Source of the DNA: Pyrinomonadaceae bacterium
GTDB taxonomy: Bacteria > Acidobacteriota > Blastocatellia > Pyrinomonadales > Pyrinomonadaceae
Length of the DNA stretch: 64,000 nt
Direction of reading: 5' to 3'
Assembly: GCA_030841085.1 (NCBI GenBank)
Contig: JAVEDP010000021.1
Span: 1-64,000 of the forward strand
Below are positions 8,254-16,820 of this stretch, piece by piece. A program made the position numbers and the translations under genes. Under the pieces are notes generated by a model that searched no databases, was not told the DNA's origin, and saw only the letters and a program-made list of their open reading frames with translations. Position 1 is the first letter of the stretch; each line of letters opens with the position of its first letter.

Positions 8254-9357
8254 TTACTGCTTCACTGCCCTGAAATAGTAGCTCCCGATTGGTTCAGAAC
8301 GGCCATCGCGGGTTGCCCCAATCAGCCGCAACTGAAATTCGCCCGGTGAGATCGCGCCTGCTGGAACCGTGAACACAACAACTCTTTGACCATTGATTTC
8401 GCGCGGCTTGAGATTGTTTCTGGTCTGGATGGTTTGTCCGGAATCAGTGATAAGACTGGCCCGGTACCTCTGATATTTGTCATCATCAACTCGAAAGGGA
8501 ATACTCACCACTCCAGTCCCTTTCGGAATAGATACTTCCCGTAGTGCACTCGTTTCACTTCTAACGCCACCAAGCGCGAGCACCGGAGTCATGAAGCTTC
8601 TTCCGGAAATGCTCCCACCCGGAGTTTGGCGCTCTTTTTCTTTTTCCAAGCGAGCGAGATCCGCTTCGAGCTGTTGGCGTTGTTGCTGCGCGCGTTGTAA
8701 GTCCGCGTTCAGTTGCGCGTTCCGCTGGCTCTCCAAAGCTAACCGTTGTTGCGCTTCCTTATCGGTCTGTGAATCTGACGCTTTAGTGGAGTTGGTGTTT
8801 TCAGTTCGCAGTTCTTCCAACTGCCGTTGCAGATTGCGATCTCTGATGAAAAGCAAGCCGGCAAATACGGCAAACAATAACGCAGCTGCCAACGAGAAAG
8901 CGGTGGCCATGTTGCTCGCCCGTAACGAGAACTTGAGCGATTGAAACCAGGAGGGACTTTGATCTGCTTTACTCTCGCCTAAGGAATCCAGCGATGAATT
9001 GGACTCGAGGTACTTCCTGAAGGTCTGTGCAAATCTAAGCTTTTCTCCTCGTTCCGGAGTGGACAAGAAATGGCGGCGAAAACTATCGCGCTCCTGCGCC
9101 GACAGCTTATTTCCCAAATATTCATCAATCAGCTCGTCCTCAGCTATCAACACATTTTCCAAATATGAGTCGTCAGCGAGCAGACGTTGCTCGACCTCCT
9201 CCTGTTTCGTCAGCGCCAGTCGGCCCAGCAAGTATTCTTTTATCGCCAGGGTATCTTCTGTTTCGTTCAATTTCTTATTTGGCCTTTCCGGTACAAGCAC
9301 CTCAACTGTTATGCCTGGAAAGGCTAAATCCTTTCGAACTGTTTTCGCTCGAGACAA
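8254..9357 (-). CDS. Membrane anti-sigma factor with coiled coil
   Basis: The product of up to 367 residues has a cytoplasmic anti-sigma-like N-terminus with the repeated pattern EYLLGRLALTKQEEVEQRLL and EDELIDEYLGNKLSAQERDSF. One membrane helix follows near residues 150-172. A long Gln/Leu/Glu coiled coil (about 175-245) comes next, then a beta-rich extracytoplasmic domain ending GSYYFRAVKQ. This architecture is common for anti-sigma factors paired with ECF sigma genes in Acidobacteriota and Cyanobacteria. No zinc-binding HxxxCxxC is present. The listed TTG start overlaps the sigma gene by 34 bases; GTG 9300, giving 348 residues and no overlap, is equally plausible. Coupled translation with the sigma gene fits a sigma/anti-sigma pair. 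Confidence 0.8.
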   Translation of the reverse strand: MSRAKTVRKDLAFPGITVEVLVPERPNKKLNETEDTLAIKEYLLGRLALTKQEEVEQRLLADDSYLENVLIAEDELIDEYLGNKLSAQERDSFRRHFLSTPERGEKLRFAQTFRKYLESNSSLDSLGESKADQSPSWFQSLKFSLRASNMATAFSLAAALLFAVFAGLLFIRDRNLQRQLEELRTENTNSTKASDSQTDKEAQQRLALESQRNAQLNADLQRAQQQRQQLEADLARLEKEKERQTPGGSISGRSFMTPVLALGGVRSETSALREVSIPKGTGVVSIPFRVDDDKYQRYRASLITDSGQTIQTRNNLKPREINGQRVVVFTVPAGAISPGEFQLRLIGATRDGRSEPIGSYYFRAVKQ

Positions 9358-9902
9358 GCGTGGACACAGCCCTGAAGCGTAGCCCGAATGCGGTAAGCCC
9401 TGATGCGCAAGGCATTAACAGCTATTCCCAAGCGCAGCGCCATCTCTTTTCGGTGGTCAATCTTCGCCTTTTTTTCCTCATGGTAATACTGCAGAACTAG
9501 GTTGCGACTGTCTGGAGGCAACTCTTCCAGGCATTTATTGAGACATTCATATTCGTGTTCCGACTCTTCGTCGGTCTGGGGGATGGGTTCCGGAGCGGGG
9601 GCGGGTCTTCTAAGATATTCCTGGTGAATGTGGCGGGCTACACCGTAGAAATAGAGAGCAGGATCGCCCTCGTAGGTATTAACGATCTGCGGCAACTTTT
9701 TTGCGACGCGATTAATGCATTCATCAGCCAGGTCTTCAGATTCCGCGCATCCGCGACAGGCAAATAGCTTGATAAGCCGAGTCCTGATTCCCTCATATTT
9801 TCTTCCGGAAATTTCGCGGTCTGGATCGAGCCAGCCGAGCAGTTGATCAAACGATTCCTGCGTCAGGGTCCAATCTTTGTTTCTGACAGGTGAGTTCTCC
9901 AA
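9324..9902 (-). CDS. ECF-type sigma-70 family factor
   Basis: The 192-residue protein directs RNA polymerase to a specific promoter set. Region 2 is seen at about residues 40-100 (DLADECINRVAKKLP, then ALYFYGVARHIHQEYLRR). A Pro-rich linker follows, and region 4 with its helix-turn-helix spans about 125-180 (ECLNKCLEELPPDSRNLVL, MALRLGIAVNALRIRAYRIR). The Cys pair in FACRGC is seen in many members of this acidobacterial/cyanobacterial group. The start appears to be TTG 9902 with GGGAAAG upstream. It lies 68 bases after the CHAT gene and overlaps the anti-sigma gene, so all three are likely co-transcribed. Confidence 0.88.
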   Translation of the reverse strand: MENSPVRNKDWTLTQESFDQLLGWLDPDREISGRKYEGIRTRLIKLFACRGCAESEDLADECINRVAKKLPQIVNTYEGDPALYFYGVARHIHQEYLRRPAPAPEPIPQTDEESEHEYECLNKCLEELPPDSRNLVLQYYHEEKKAKIDHRKEMALRLGIAVNALRIRAYRIRATLQGCVHACLERKQFERI

Positions 9903-9970
9903 AGACTAATCTTTCCCAGGACAGTCTCAGTAGCGGCTGAAAACAATTGCAGCCTACCATGCGGCAATTA

Positions 9971-12900
9971 TTAGCGCCATTCGCCTTGAATAATAAATGC
10001 TCCCCAGAAGTATGGAGAACGGTCCGGCGCTTGTTTCCAAAGATCAATTTGAGCAGCTCTTAACGCGGCGGCTGCAGTCATACGCTCTTTGAGCATGTGC
10101 CGGTAAAAACGGCCCATTAATTCCGCAGTCGACGCGTCGTCCGCCTGCCATAAACTGGAGACCACGCGAGTCGCTCCGGCATACATGAATCCCCGCGTCA
10201 ATCCGATCAGTCCCTCGCCATTGATTCGTTTTCCGAGAGCCGTATTACAGGCGCTAAGTACGACCAGATCCGCGGGAAGATTCAAATTATAGATATCGTG
10301 CAATCGAAGAAATCCATTGGCCTGCCGTTGTCCGAGTTTATCGAACTGTGACAACGCTATGCCGGACAGGTCTGGAAATTCGTCGTCTAATATTCCATGC
10401 GTCGCAAAGTGGATGATTCGGTATTCCTTTAGTTTTGAGCTCAGGGCGGTTGAACGTGTCGCCGCAAAGCCGGTAGCCAGAAACCGTTGACCCGACGGAA
10501 CTAAGGACATAATTTCCCGTGCCTCCTGCGCCGATGACAACAAACGTCCGAGCCTGATTCCCTGATCTCGAATCGCAGGATTGGATCTTTGAATCATGCC
10601 GTTATTTCTGGCCGAGGCTTGAGCAGTGTTTGACGTCACCGATGTGAAACGGGAATCTGCCAATTCAAAGACCGGGTCCGCAAAAATTGCGACAGCTTTG
10701 GGGGCAGGCTTTCGTCGGAGCGATTCTCTATGTAAGGCAACCAGGGTCGAAGCCGACGGCAGATTTACAATCTCATGGTCCACCATCAGCGGCACTGTCG
10801 CATCTGGCGCGGAGCGTTGCTGCCCGAAACCAGCTTTGGCGACCGTCGAACTCGAAGGATCAGGCGCAGGCAATGCGGCGAAAGGCAAATATTGTAATTC
10901 TCCATCCGCCACGATCAGTAGTCGCTTGTGACCGAGCTCGGCCTGAGCCGGATCAAGAATTAGTTTGCTCAACTCCCTTGCTCGAGACCAGTAATCACTG
11001 TCGGCGGCATTAGCGCGGCGCAGTCGTTGTTGCTGTTCTGCGTCGGTCTCCCCGGCCACAGCTTGTCTGGCCGTCAGCAATTGTTTTAGCAATATAATTT
11101 GCTTATCGAGCTCGCGTCGCGGAGGCAGAACAAACGTCTGCAAGCTGCGATTTGCGGATACGACCCAAAGATAACTTTGCTCTTCGCCCAACGAGTACTC
11201 CAGCAAGATCGTGTTGTCGTCGAGAAGCTTTTGAATGTCATTGAGAGAAATCGATTGAGGTTGAATCAAAGCCGAATACGCGGAGCTTTGCCTGCTGATT
11301 GTGGATTGCAGGCGGTCATACTTCGTCATCAGCTCCTGAATTTGTTTCGATAAGAAAGTAGAGTCGGCCGTTCTTCCGGAGCTGCGTGCATGAATAAGGC
11401 TTTCCGCTTTGTCATCCAGCTCGTCTGCCAGCGTTTGTTCCTCCTCGACGAGCGTATGGTTTACTCCTTGACGGATATCAGAACGTGTGGCTTCGAGCAT
11501 GTCGACAAGATCACGTGCTCGAGCGCGCTCGCTGATCACCATCGCGGTCGCATCGTTGCCGTCTTGAGGTTTCAGGCGATGCAGCTTCATTCTGAGTTCA
11601 ATATCGAGATGGTAATAATCTTGTTTGGTTGCAAAATAGATTAGCCTAAGTTTTTGATTCGTGACAGTAGTGCGTAGCGACTCCACGATCTGGATCGCGT
11701 CTTCGACATGACGCATCGCTGTATCCAGGTTTCCCTGCGCGCTCTCGACATTCGCGAGGCCGAAAAGCGCCATCGCTTCGCCCGGCTGATCTGCGGATGA
11801 ATGAAACAGTGAATTAGCCCGATTGTATGATTCAAAGGCTTTGGACAAGTCTCCAGTTGATAGATATGTTTGTCCGATCCTATTCAGTGCGATCGCTTGA
11901 CCTCGAAGATTCGCTGACTTTTGATTAAGGGCCAGAGCTCTCTGAAAATATTCGAGGGCCTTTTGTGGCGATTGCAGATCCATGAAAACGCGGCCCAGAC
12001 TCGTGAGGGTGGTAGAGAGACCAGCACTGTCCTCCATTTGCTCGCGCAGCTTGCGCGCCTCCTCAAAATTCTCGAGCGCCTTTTGAAATTCCCCGAGCAG
12101 TGAGTATGCAAACCCCAGGTTTTGTCGCGTGATGGCAATTGCCCGCGGGAGTTTCACTTCTTCGCTCAGAGGAAGTGCGGCGTTAAAGAACTGCAAAGCA
12201 GTTTGCGGATCTCCTCGGGTGGCATAAAGCATCCCTATGTTGTCGAGTGTCAGGGCTTCGCCATTTTCGTCCTTCACGTTCCTGTAGAGATCCAATGCCG
12301 TTTCATACGACTCCTGCGCTTTTTGAAAATCACCTTGCGTGTCGTAAATCTTTCCGCGGTTGTTTGCGATCAAAGCCTGCAAGCCCTTATTGCCTGCTTG
12401 TTCGATGAAGCCCAGCGCCAGACTATAATTCTCGAGCGCATTTTTTATGTCCCCTAACTCATCCAATGCTCCCGCGAGATTATTCCGGGAAATAGCCTCC
12501 TGGCGACGATCCTCAATCCTTACAACGATCGCAATCGCCTGCGTGTAATAGTCCGTGGCTTCCCGAAAACTTCCAGTACGCGCGTAGATAAGCCCGATAT
12601 TGCTGAGCACCTGAGCTTCGCCTGATTGATTATTGATTTCGCGCCGCAGCACGAGTGCTTGATTGTAAGAAAGAAGCGCGTCAGCCGGTTTGCCAAACTC
12701 GCGGTATGAAGCCCCCATTTCATTTAGCACGAATGCCTGTTCTTCTTTTTTTCCGGACTCGCGCCAAATTGAAAGTGCCTGTTCCAAGTAGTTAATCGAC
12801 TTCAAAAGATCCCTGGCGCTTCTGTATACGCGGCCGAGGTTACAAAGCGTGTAGCCTCTCCCGTAGATGTCGTTCAAATTCGTCCAGAGCTTTAATGCAT

Positions 12901-13489
12901 CCTTATAGTCCTCAGCAGCCTTAAGAGGAGAATCCTTGCCGCCTTTCGCAAGTAGACCATTCGCCGATGCAAAGTATTGCTCGGCTTGCGCTCGCATTGA
13001 GTCTTCCTTCGTAGCCTCGCGTATTTCTTCGAGATTAATCTCGTAATTTCCCACTGCTGCGAGCGGATCTCCAACCCGGACCTCGACCTTGTAATCGCCG
13101 GCCACGGTCGCGACAACAGAAACCGATTCCGGACCAGACTTGTGGCTAGGCGAATCCATTGTCAGGATTTCTTTGTCCTCGGGATCAATCAACGCGACAG
13201 TTACGTCAATTCCGAGTTGCTGAACGACAGCATGAAGATATTGCCCGTGCAGAAGGGATACACGAAACGTATGGACCTCCCTGCCTGCAATGCTGGTTCG
13301 GAAAGATTCGCCGGATCTAAGCCATCGCGGATTGTCGCGAGTCGGCTTTTCATTTGATCCTTGAAGTGCGGCTAATAAGATCGATGATTTAGCGAGCGCC
13401 TTCGTGTTTGGCAAGGACGGCAAAGCGCATATAGCCACGGCGCACGCCATGGCCAAAAGGATGAACGGAACTTTGCTTCTTATCGGCAC
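9971..13489 (-). CDS. Secreted TPR-CHAT protease-like protein
   Basis: The 1172-residue protein begins with a signal peptide (residues 8-33). A PPC-like beta domain spans about 55-155 (HTFRVSLLHGQYLHAVV, AGDYKVEVRVG). About eleven TPR units cover 165-625. A helical linker follows, then a C-terminal CHAT domain from about 750. CHAT is a caspase/gingipain-type Cys protease fold. The catalytic His is in HFATHG (about H1031) and the Cys in VVLSACNT (about C1081); both are intact, with the usual AGATRVVSSLW after them. The signal peptide suggests a periplasmic or surface location. The gene heads the sigma/anti-sigma operon. The GTG start has no clear ribosome site, so the N-terminus is slightly uncertain. 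The substrate is unknown. Confidence 0.9.
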   Translation of the reverse strand: MPIRSKVPFILLAMACAVAICALPSLPNTKALAKSSILLAALQGSNEKPTRDNPRWLRSGESFRTSIAGREVHTFRVSLLHGQYLHAVVQQLGIDVTVALIDPEDKEILTMDSPSHKSGPESVSVVATVAGDYKVEVRVGDPLAAVGNYEINLEEIREATKEDSMRAQAEQYFASANGLLAKGGKDSPLKAAEDYKDALKLWTNLNDIYGRGYTLCNLGRVYRSARDLLKSINYLEQALSIWRESGKKEEQAFVLNEMGASYREFGKPADALLSYNQALVLRREINNQSGEAQVLSNIGLIYARTGSFREATDYYTQAIAIVVRIEDRRQEAISRNNLAGALDELGDIKNALENYSLALGFIEQAGNKGLQALIANNRGKIYDTQGDFQKAQESYETALDLYRNVKDENGEALTLDNIGMLYATRGDPQTALQFFNAALPLSEEVKLPRAIAITRQNLGFAYSLLGEFQKALENFEEARKLREQMEDSAGLSTTLTSLGRVFMDLQSPQKALEYFQRALALNQKSANLRGQAIALNRIGQTYLSTGDLSKAFESYNRANSLFHSSADQPGEAMALFGLANVESAQGNLDTAMRHVEDAIQIVESLRTTVTNQKLRLIYFATKQDYYHLDIELRMKLHRLKPQDGNDATAMVISERARARDLVDMLEATRSDIRQGVNHTLVEEEQTLADELDDKAESLIHARSSGRTADSTFLSKQIQELMTKYDRLQSTISRQSSAYSALIQPQSISLNDIQKLLDDNTILLEYSLGEEQSYLWVVSANRSLQTFVLPPRRELDKQIILLKQLLTARQAVAGETDAEQQQRLRRANAADSDYWSRARELSKLILDPAQAELGHKRLLIVADGELQYLPFAALPAPDPSSSTVAKAGFGQQRSAPDATVPLMVDHEIVNLPSASTLVALHRESLRRKPAPKAVAIFADPVFELADSRFTSVTSNTAQASARNNGMIQRSNPAIRDQGIRLGRLLSSAQEAREIMSLVPSGQRFLATGFAATRSTALSSKLKEYRIIHFATHGILDDEFPDLSGIALSQFDKLGQRQANGFLRLHDIYNLNLPADLVVLSACNTALGKRINGEGLIGLTRGFMYAGATRVVSSLWQADDASTAELMGRFYRHMLKERMTAAAALRAAQIDLWKQAPDRSPYFWGAFIIQGEWR

Positions 13490-13842
13490 AAGAATCGGAT
13501 GGACCTGGAAGTCGCCAAATGAAAACAGGCGAAATGAAATGGAGATCCGACTGTTGGGTCCCCGGTGGTTTGGAACCAGTCGTTAGGCGAGGAATTCTAA
13601 TGAGAAGATTCAAACCAAGTCAATGGCTTTGGCGCTCACAAAACCGACTGACCTTACGGCCGTCAATCGCCAGACAGACAAGGCCATGAGTGTAAAAATG
13701 ATTGGGTGGGGCGCATTTCCGCGCAAAGAAAGTTAGACAAATGAAGAATTTGGTAAGAAGTGGCCCACGCCAGTTTCCGAGCATGGGCCACAATCGAACA
13801 TATGCGGATACACGCGACCAGCGCATAAATAAGAGAGGAATC
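13490..13842. other. Gap without gene between the CHAT gene and the Gly-rich gene
   Basis: These 353 bases hold only frames shorter than about 70 codons without ribosome sites or protein-like composition. No strong palindrome is visible. The stretch adjoining 13490 probably carries the promoter of the CHAT-sigma-anti-sigma genes, but I cannot point to a clear -35/-10 pair. Confidence 0.5.
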
Positions 13843-14286
13843 TTACTTCGGCTCCTCGCTCCTGTATTTCTTACCGTTTTGATCGTCTGCCTGACCGCCG
13901 CCTTCGCCCACTAGACCACCACCACCGCCCCCCTGGCTCGCTTCCCACGTTCCCGAGTCTCCGGGATCCGGAGGTCCGTTGGTCACAAAGTATATCCCTT
14001 TAATCTCGTTGTTACCGAGTACTCCATGGTAGTGGTAAATTTCGCCCGTGCCTGTGCGCAGGAAACTGATAGCCGTGGTACCCGCTCCGCTTTGGCAGCT
14101 TGTGTGATGTAAGGCTTGAGAAGGTTTCGGATCTCCCGCCTTGTCACGGTGACCTGTAAAAGAACTTCCCGCATGGGTATCGATAGTAATTACTCCATCG
14201 ACGATTGGCTCGGGAGTGACAGGTCCATTCTTGTTTCTGAGCTTGGTCAATTTTGATTTCCAAGCACCGCTGCATTCGTTTGCCAT
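13843..14286 (-). CDS. Small Gly-rich protein beside the CHAT gene, unknown
   Basis: The 147-residue protein has no signal peptide and a very good ribosome site (AAGGAG, six bases before ATG 14286). Residues 4-115 look like a compact antiparallel beta fold (GVITIDTHAGSSFTGHRD, TGEIYHYHGVLGNNEIKGIY, then GTWEAS). The spacing of W, TG and GTW elements recalls avidin- or lipocalin-like calycin barrels, which is inference. A flexible tail with six Gly in a row (near residues 119-124) and a charged end KKYRSEEPK follows. It faces the subtilase gene across a shared 357-base regulatory region and lies upstream of the CHAT gene. The flexible tail could be a protease-accessible segment, so a substrate or inhibitor role is conceivable but untested. 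Confidence 0.7.
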   Translation of the reverse strand: MANECSGAWKSKLTKLRNKNGPVTPEPIVDGVITIDTHAGSSFTGHRDKAGDPKPSQALHHTSCQSGAGTTAISFLRTGTGEIYHYHGVLGNNEIKGIYFVTNGPPDPGDSGTWEASQGGGGGGLVGEGGGQADDQNGKKYRSEEPK

Positions 14287-14643
14287 GCTTTCTCCTTATA
14301 TTGAAAACTCGAGTGTGAAAAATAGAACTTGTAGCTACCGGGAGGTAAGATGAAGTCCTACGCCGGGTGTTGCGAGACGGGAATTCGCGCGTAGACTATC
14401 AAAAAAATCTCGATCATCCCAAGCTCTTTTCACCTGATGCGAATAATTCTATCTCCACCCGGTTTGGATTGTTCGCTCAACTTGAAATGCACAAAACCTC
14501 GGAAATGTTTCCAAACATCGGAAAGTTAGCGATGAAATGGGTCGTGTTCTTTTCGCATCTACCTATGAAGGGCCAGGACGCTTAGCTGAACTTGTAAGGC
14601 AGAATCTCGCTTTAGCAGGAAAGCTCAACGAAGGAGAAACCCG
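14287..14643. promoter_or_regulatory. Divergent control region with palindrome
   Basis: This 357-base gap lies between two divergent genes that have near-identical ribosome sites (AAGGAGAAAGC and AAGGAGAAACCCG). It contains the perfect inverted repeat ATGTTT-CC-AAACAT at 14505-14518, a possible dimer operator. Frames at 14367-14585 and 14537-14737 lack ribosome sites and look spurious. No confident promoter hexamers were identified. Confidence 0.4.
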
Positions 14644-16197
14644 ATGGCAGATAGCAATGATGGAACGGACTACGAAGAAGTTGAGCCTGGCGGACGACCA
14701 ACCGAGAAGCTGGCAGAACACGGGTCACGATTCCTAAGTAAAGAACTCGTCGCTTCTTCTTTATCGCGATTGACGCCCGGTGTCGTCGAAGTTCAATTCG
14801 TCGAAGGGGTGCGACCGGACTTTATTAGAACTGATACCAACTCTTTCCGGCTGGCATTCGGCGCCGATGTCGAGCCGCTGGGAGAAAAGTTTTTTGCAAG
14901 CAACACCGAACGAATTGAAACGCTCCTGCAAAAGAATCAGGTCGTAAATGTTGAGCGAACGTTTCGAACGCCACCCAGCGAAGCCTTCGAAACCTGGTTC
15001 GCCGCCAGAGAACGCGCGTTGATTTCGCCGGACTTAAGCAGCTATTTCACGCTTCACTTCGCGCCCGACGCAGACACCAAAGTCATTGCGAAGGAATTCG
15101 CCGCGCAACCGCTTGTCGTAAGAGCGGCCGCGCTGCCGCGAACTGCCCCAGCCAACAGTCAGCCTTCTGATCCGCTGCTCGGCATGGGCCACAAATTAGC
15201 GGCTGTTTCAAGAAAAGGTCTCGAGAACCAATGGTATATCTTTCGTTGTCACGCGGATGCTGCGTGGAAAAGGGGATTCACCGGCAGGTACGTGGTGGTT
15301 GCAGATTTAGATTGGGGTTTTTTTACAAGTCACCTGGATATTCAAAAAAACCTTAACCTGGAACAAGCTTACAACTCTTCGGACGAGAGCCCTTCCGTTT
15401 CCCAAGGCGGATCCATCGATCACGGCACGGCCGTATTGGGTCTAATAGGCGCCAGCGCGGATGATTTCGGAATGGTCGGCTTTGCGCCGGATGCGGAACT
15501 GTGGCCCATCCAGGTAAATCAGGGATCGATTACCGACATCGATCCCACATCTTGGGCGCGAGCTATCGAGCACGTTATTTTTCTCGACGCCAAAGAGAAG
15601 CAAGGCGGAGGCAAAGTCAAAAGAAAGATCATTCTTCTGGAAGGTCAAACGCTGGCCGGTGGAAATATCGAAAGTATTATCTCGATCCATGGCGCCATTC
15701 AGAAAGCGTTGTCCGAGAATCTGGTGGTGTGTATAGCGGCCGGAAACGGTGGCGTTGATGCAACGTTGGATGACGATGGCGTCCCATTTACCCCAAGCGG
15801 CGCAATTATTATAGGCGGAACAAACTACGACGAGAATGAAAACCTTCCGGGAAAAGCCGACAATTGGGAAACAAATTGGGGCTCCTCCGTGGTGATATCT
15901 GCACCTGCTGATGAAATGCACGACCTTACCTGTAGCGATAAGGGTAAAGACCGTTATCGTAACAGTTTCGGCGGAACGTCAGGCGCTGCAGCTAAAGTTG
16001 CTGGAGCAGTGGCACTCATGCTGGAGGCGAGTCCCACCTTGCACCATTCTCAAATACGAGAAATTTTGGCCAGTACCGGCAGTAGGATAATCACTGATCC
16101 ACTCAAGCCAATCGGAAGTTTTTTAGACATCGAAGCAGCAATTAATAAGGCGATTCAACATGCCGCGAGTATCAACGCTCCGAACATGCATGACTAG
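14644..16197 (+). CDS. Subtilisin-like serine protease (S8), no signal peptide
   Basis: The 517-residue protease has a complete S8 catalytic set. The Asp is D223 in ADLDWGFFTSH, where DWG replaces the usual D(S/T)G and is followed seven residues later by the conserved H230. The His is H260 in DHGTAVLGLIGA, the oxyanion Asn is N368 in AAGNGG, and the Ser is S446 in GGTSGAAAKVAGAVAL. Residues 1-195 form an N-terminal region with no signal or membrane helix, possibly an inhibitory prodomain (VVEVQFVEGVRPDF). The protease is therefore probably cytoplasmic or exported unusually. ATG 14644 has AAGGAG at 14631. It is divergent from the Gly-rich and CHAT genes and is followed by a terminator, so it is a single transcription unit. 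Confidence 0.9.
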   Translation: MADSNDGTDYEEVEPGGRPTEKLAEHGSRFLSKELVASSLSRLTPGVVEVQFVEGVRPDFIRTDTNSFRLAFGADVEPLGEKFFASNTERIETLLQKNQVVNVERTFRTPPSEAFETWFAARERALISPDLSSYFTLHFAPDADTKVIAKEFAAQPLVVRAAALPRTAPANSQPSDPLLGMGHKLAAVSRKGLENQWYIFRCHADAAWKRGFTGRYVVVADLDWGFFTSHLDIQKNLNLEQAYNSSDESPSVSQGGSIDHGTAVLGLIGASADDFGMVGFAPDAELWPIQVNQGSITDIDPTSWARAIEHVIFLDAKEKQGGGKVKRKIILLEGQTLAGGNIESIISIHGAIQKALSENLVVCIAAGNGGVDATLDDDGVPFTPSGAIIIGGTNYDENENLPGKADNWETNWGSSVVISAPADEMHDLTCSDKGKDRYRNSFGGTSGAAAKVAGAVALMLEASPTLHHSQIREILASTGSRIITDPLKPIGSFLDIEAAINKAIQHAASINAPNMHD

Positions 16198-16207
16198 AAA
16201 GTTAAGG

Positions 16208-16235
16208 AAGCCTGAGGCAGACCCTCCTCAGGCTT
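16208..16235 (+). terminator. Hairpin terminator after the subtilase gene
   Basis: AAGCCTGAGG (16208-16217) pairs perfectly with CCTCAGGCTT (16226-16235) around an eight-base loop, ten bases after the subtilase stop. The 3' tract GCGCCTCTTTCCC is only weakly T-rich, so termination strength is uncertain. Confidence 0.65.
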
Positions 16236-16398
16236 GCGCCTCTTTCCCTGCGAAAGACACTCCCAAAAAAAATTTCGACTCTTCGAAATGAGCCATACCA
16301 TAAGGCGCGCCAATTCTTAGAAACGACGACAGTCGTCATTCTTTGATTGTTTGTCGCCAGACTCGCTTTGCGTTCGCGGCATTGCATTCAAAACCCCT

Positions 16399-16783
16399 TC
16401 AGCGAATCTCAATGTTCACTCGCCTTTTCAAAGCAGAAATGTTTTGACCCGTCGAAGCATTAGTGTTTGAAAGCCGAGTTGGCCAGTTCAAAGATCGAGG
16501 CACGACAACTAGCCAGAGATCAGTGCCGAGGAAAAGATGAATTCCTTGCCCCGCATGCTGACGCTCGTTAAGCCTCAGAACTTCGGCGAGCGTCAGCCCT
16601 TTCGCCCAATCCCAGGCCGATGTTGGATTGTTTGAGCATTGACTGAAGCAAGAATGGCGGCTGTGGTGTGCCGGGCAGTTGGGATGGAACCAGAACTATC
16701 GACAACTGATTGATGGAGGAAACTGATTGTGCGCTGGAGCTTTCGGTATCCGAATAGCCGGCGCTTTGAACTGGCCCCGTGAT
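16399..16783 (-). pseudogene. Decayed gene remnant, unknown family
   Basis: Read from 16783 on the minus strand, an open stretch without a start codon gives protein-like sequence (SINQLSIVLVPSQLPGTPQP, FLLQSMLKQSNIGLGLGE). Near 16600-16612 the sensible reading moves to another frame, KGLTLAEVLRLNERQHAGQG, continuing LFLGTDLWLVVVPRSLNWP and ending NISALKRRVNIEIR at TGA 16399-16401. The net frame offset is one base, at an AAAGGG run. The upstream end is cut by an in-frame TGA at 16784-16786 with no start. I do not recognise the family. A perfect 10-bp hairpin (16558-16567 with 16587-16596) lies inside. It could be the 3' end of an older member of the adjoining protease cluster; that is speculation. 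Confidence 0.4.
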
Positions 16784-16820
16784 TCAGTCGCGCGGCCAGC
16801 TTTTTGTGAGCCCGAATAAT

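Noticed and set aside
13620-13826. 68-codon minus-strand frame between the CHAT and Gly-rich genes
   Set aside because: No ribosome site and a composition unlike a protein (many Arg, Cys, Phe scattered); no domain.
14367-14737. Two short plus-strand frames (14367-14585 and 14537-14737) before the subtilase
   Set aside because: They lack ribosome sites, begin with weak starts, and the second runs out of frame into the well-supported subtilase gene.
7947-16235. CHAT/subtilase cassette as an antiphage gasdermin or Craspase-type system
   Set aside because: No gasdermin, Cas or nucleotide-sensor gene is present and the CHAT protein carries a secretion signal, so a defence label is not supported.
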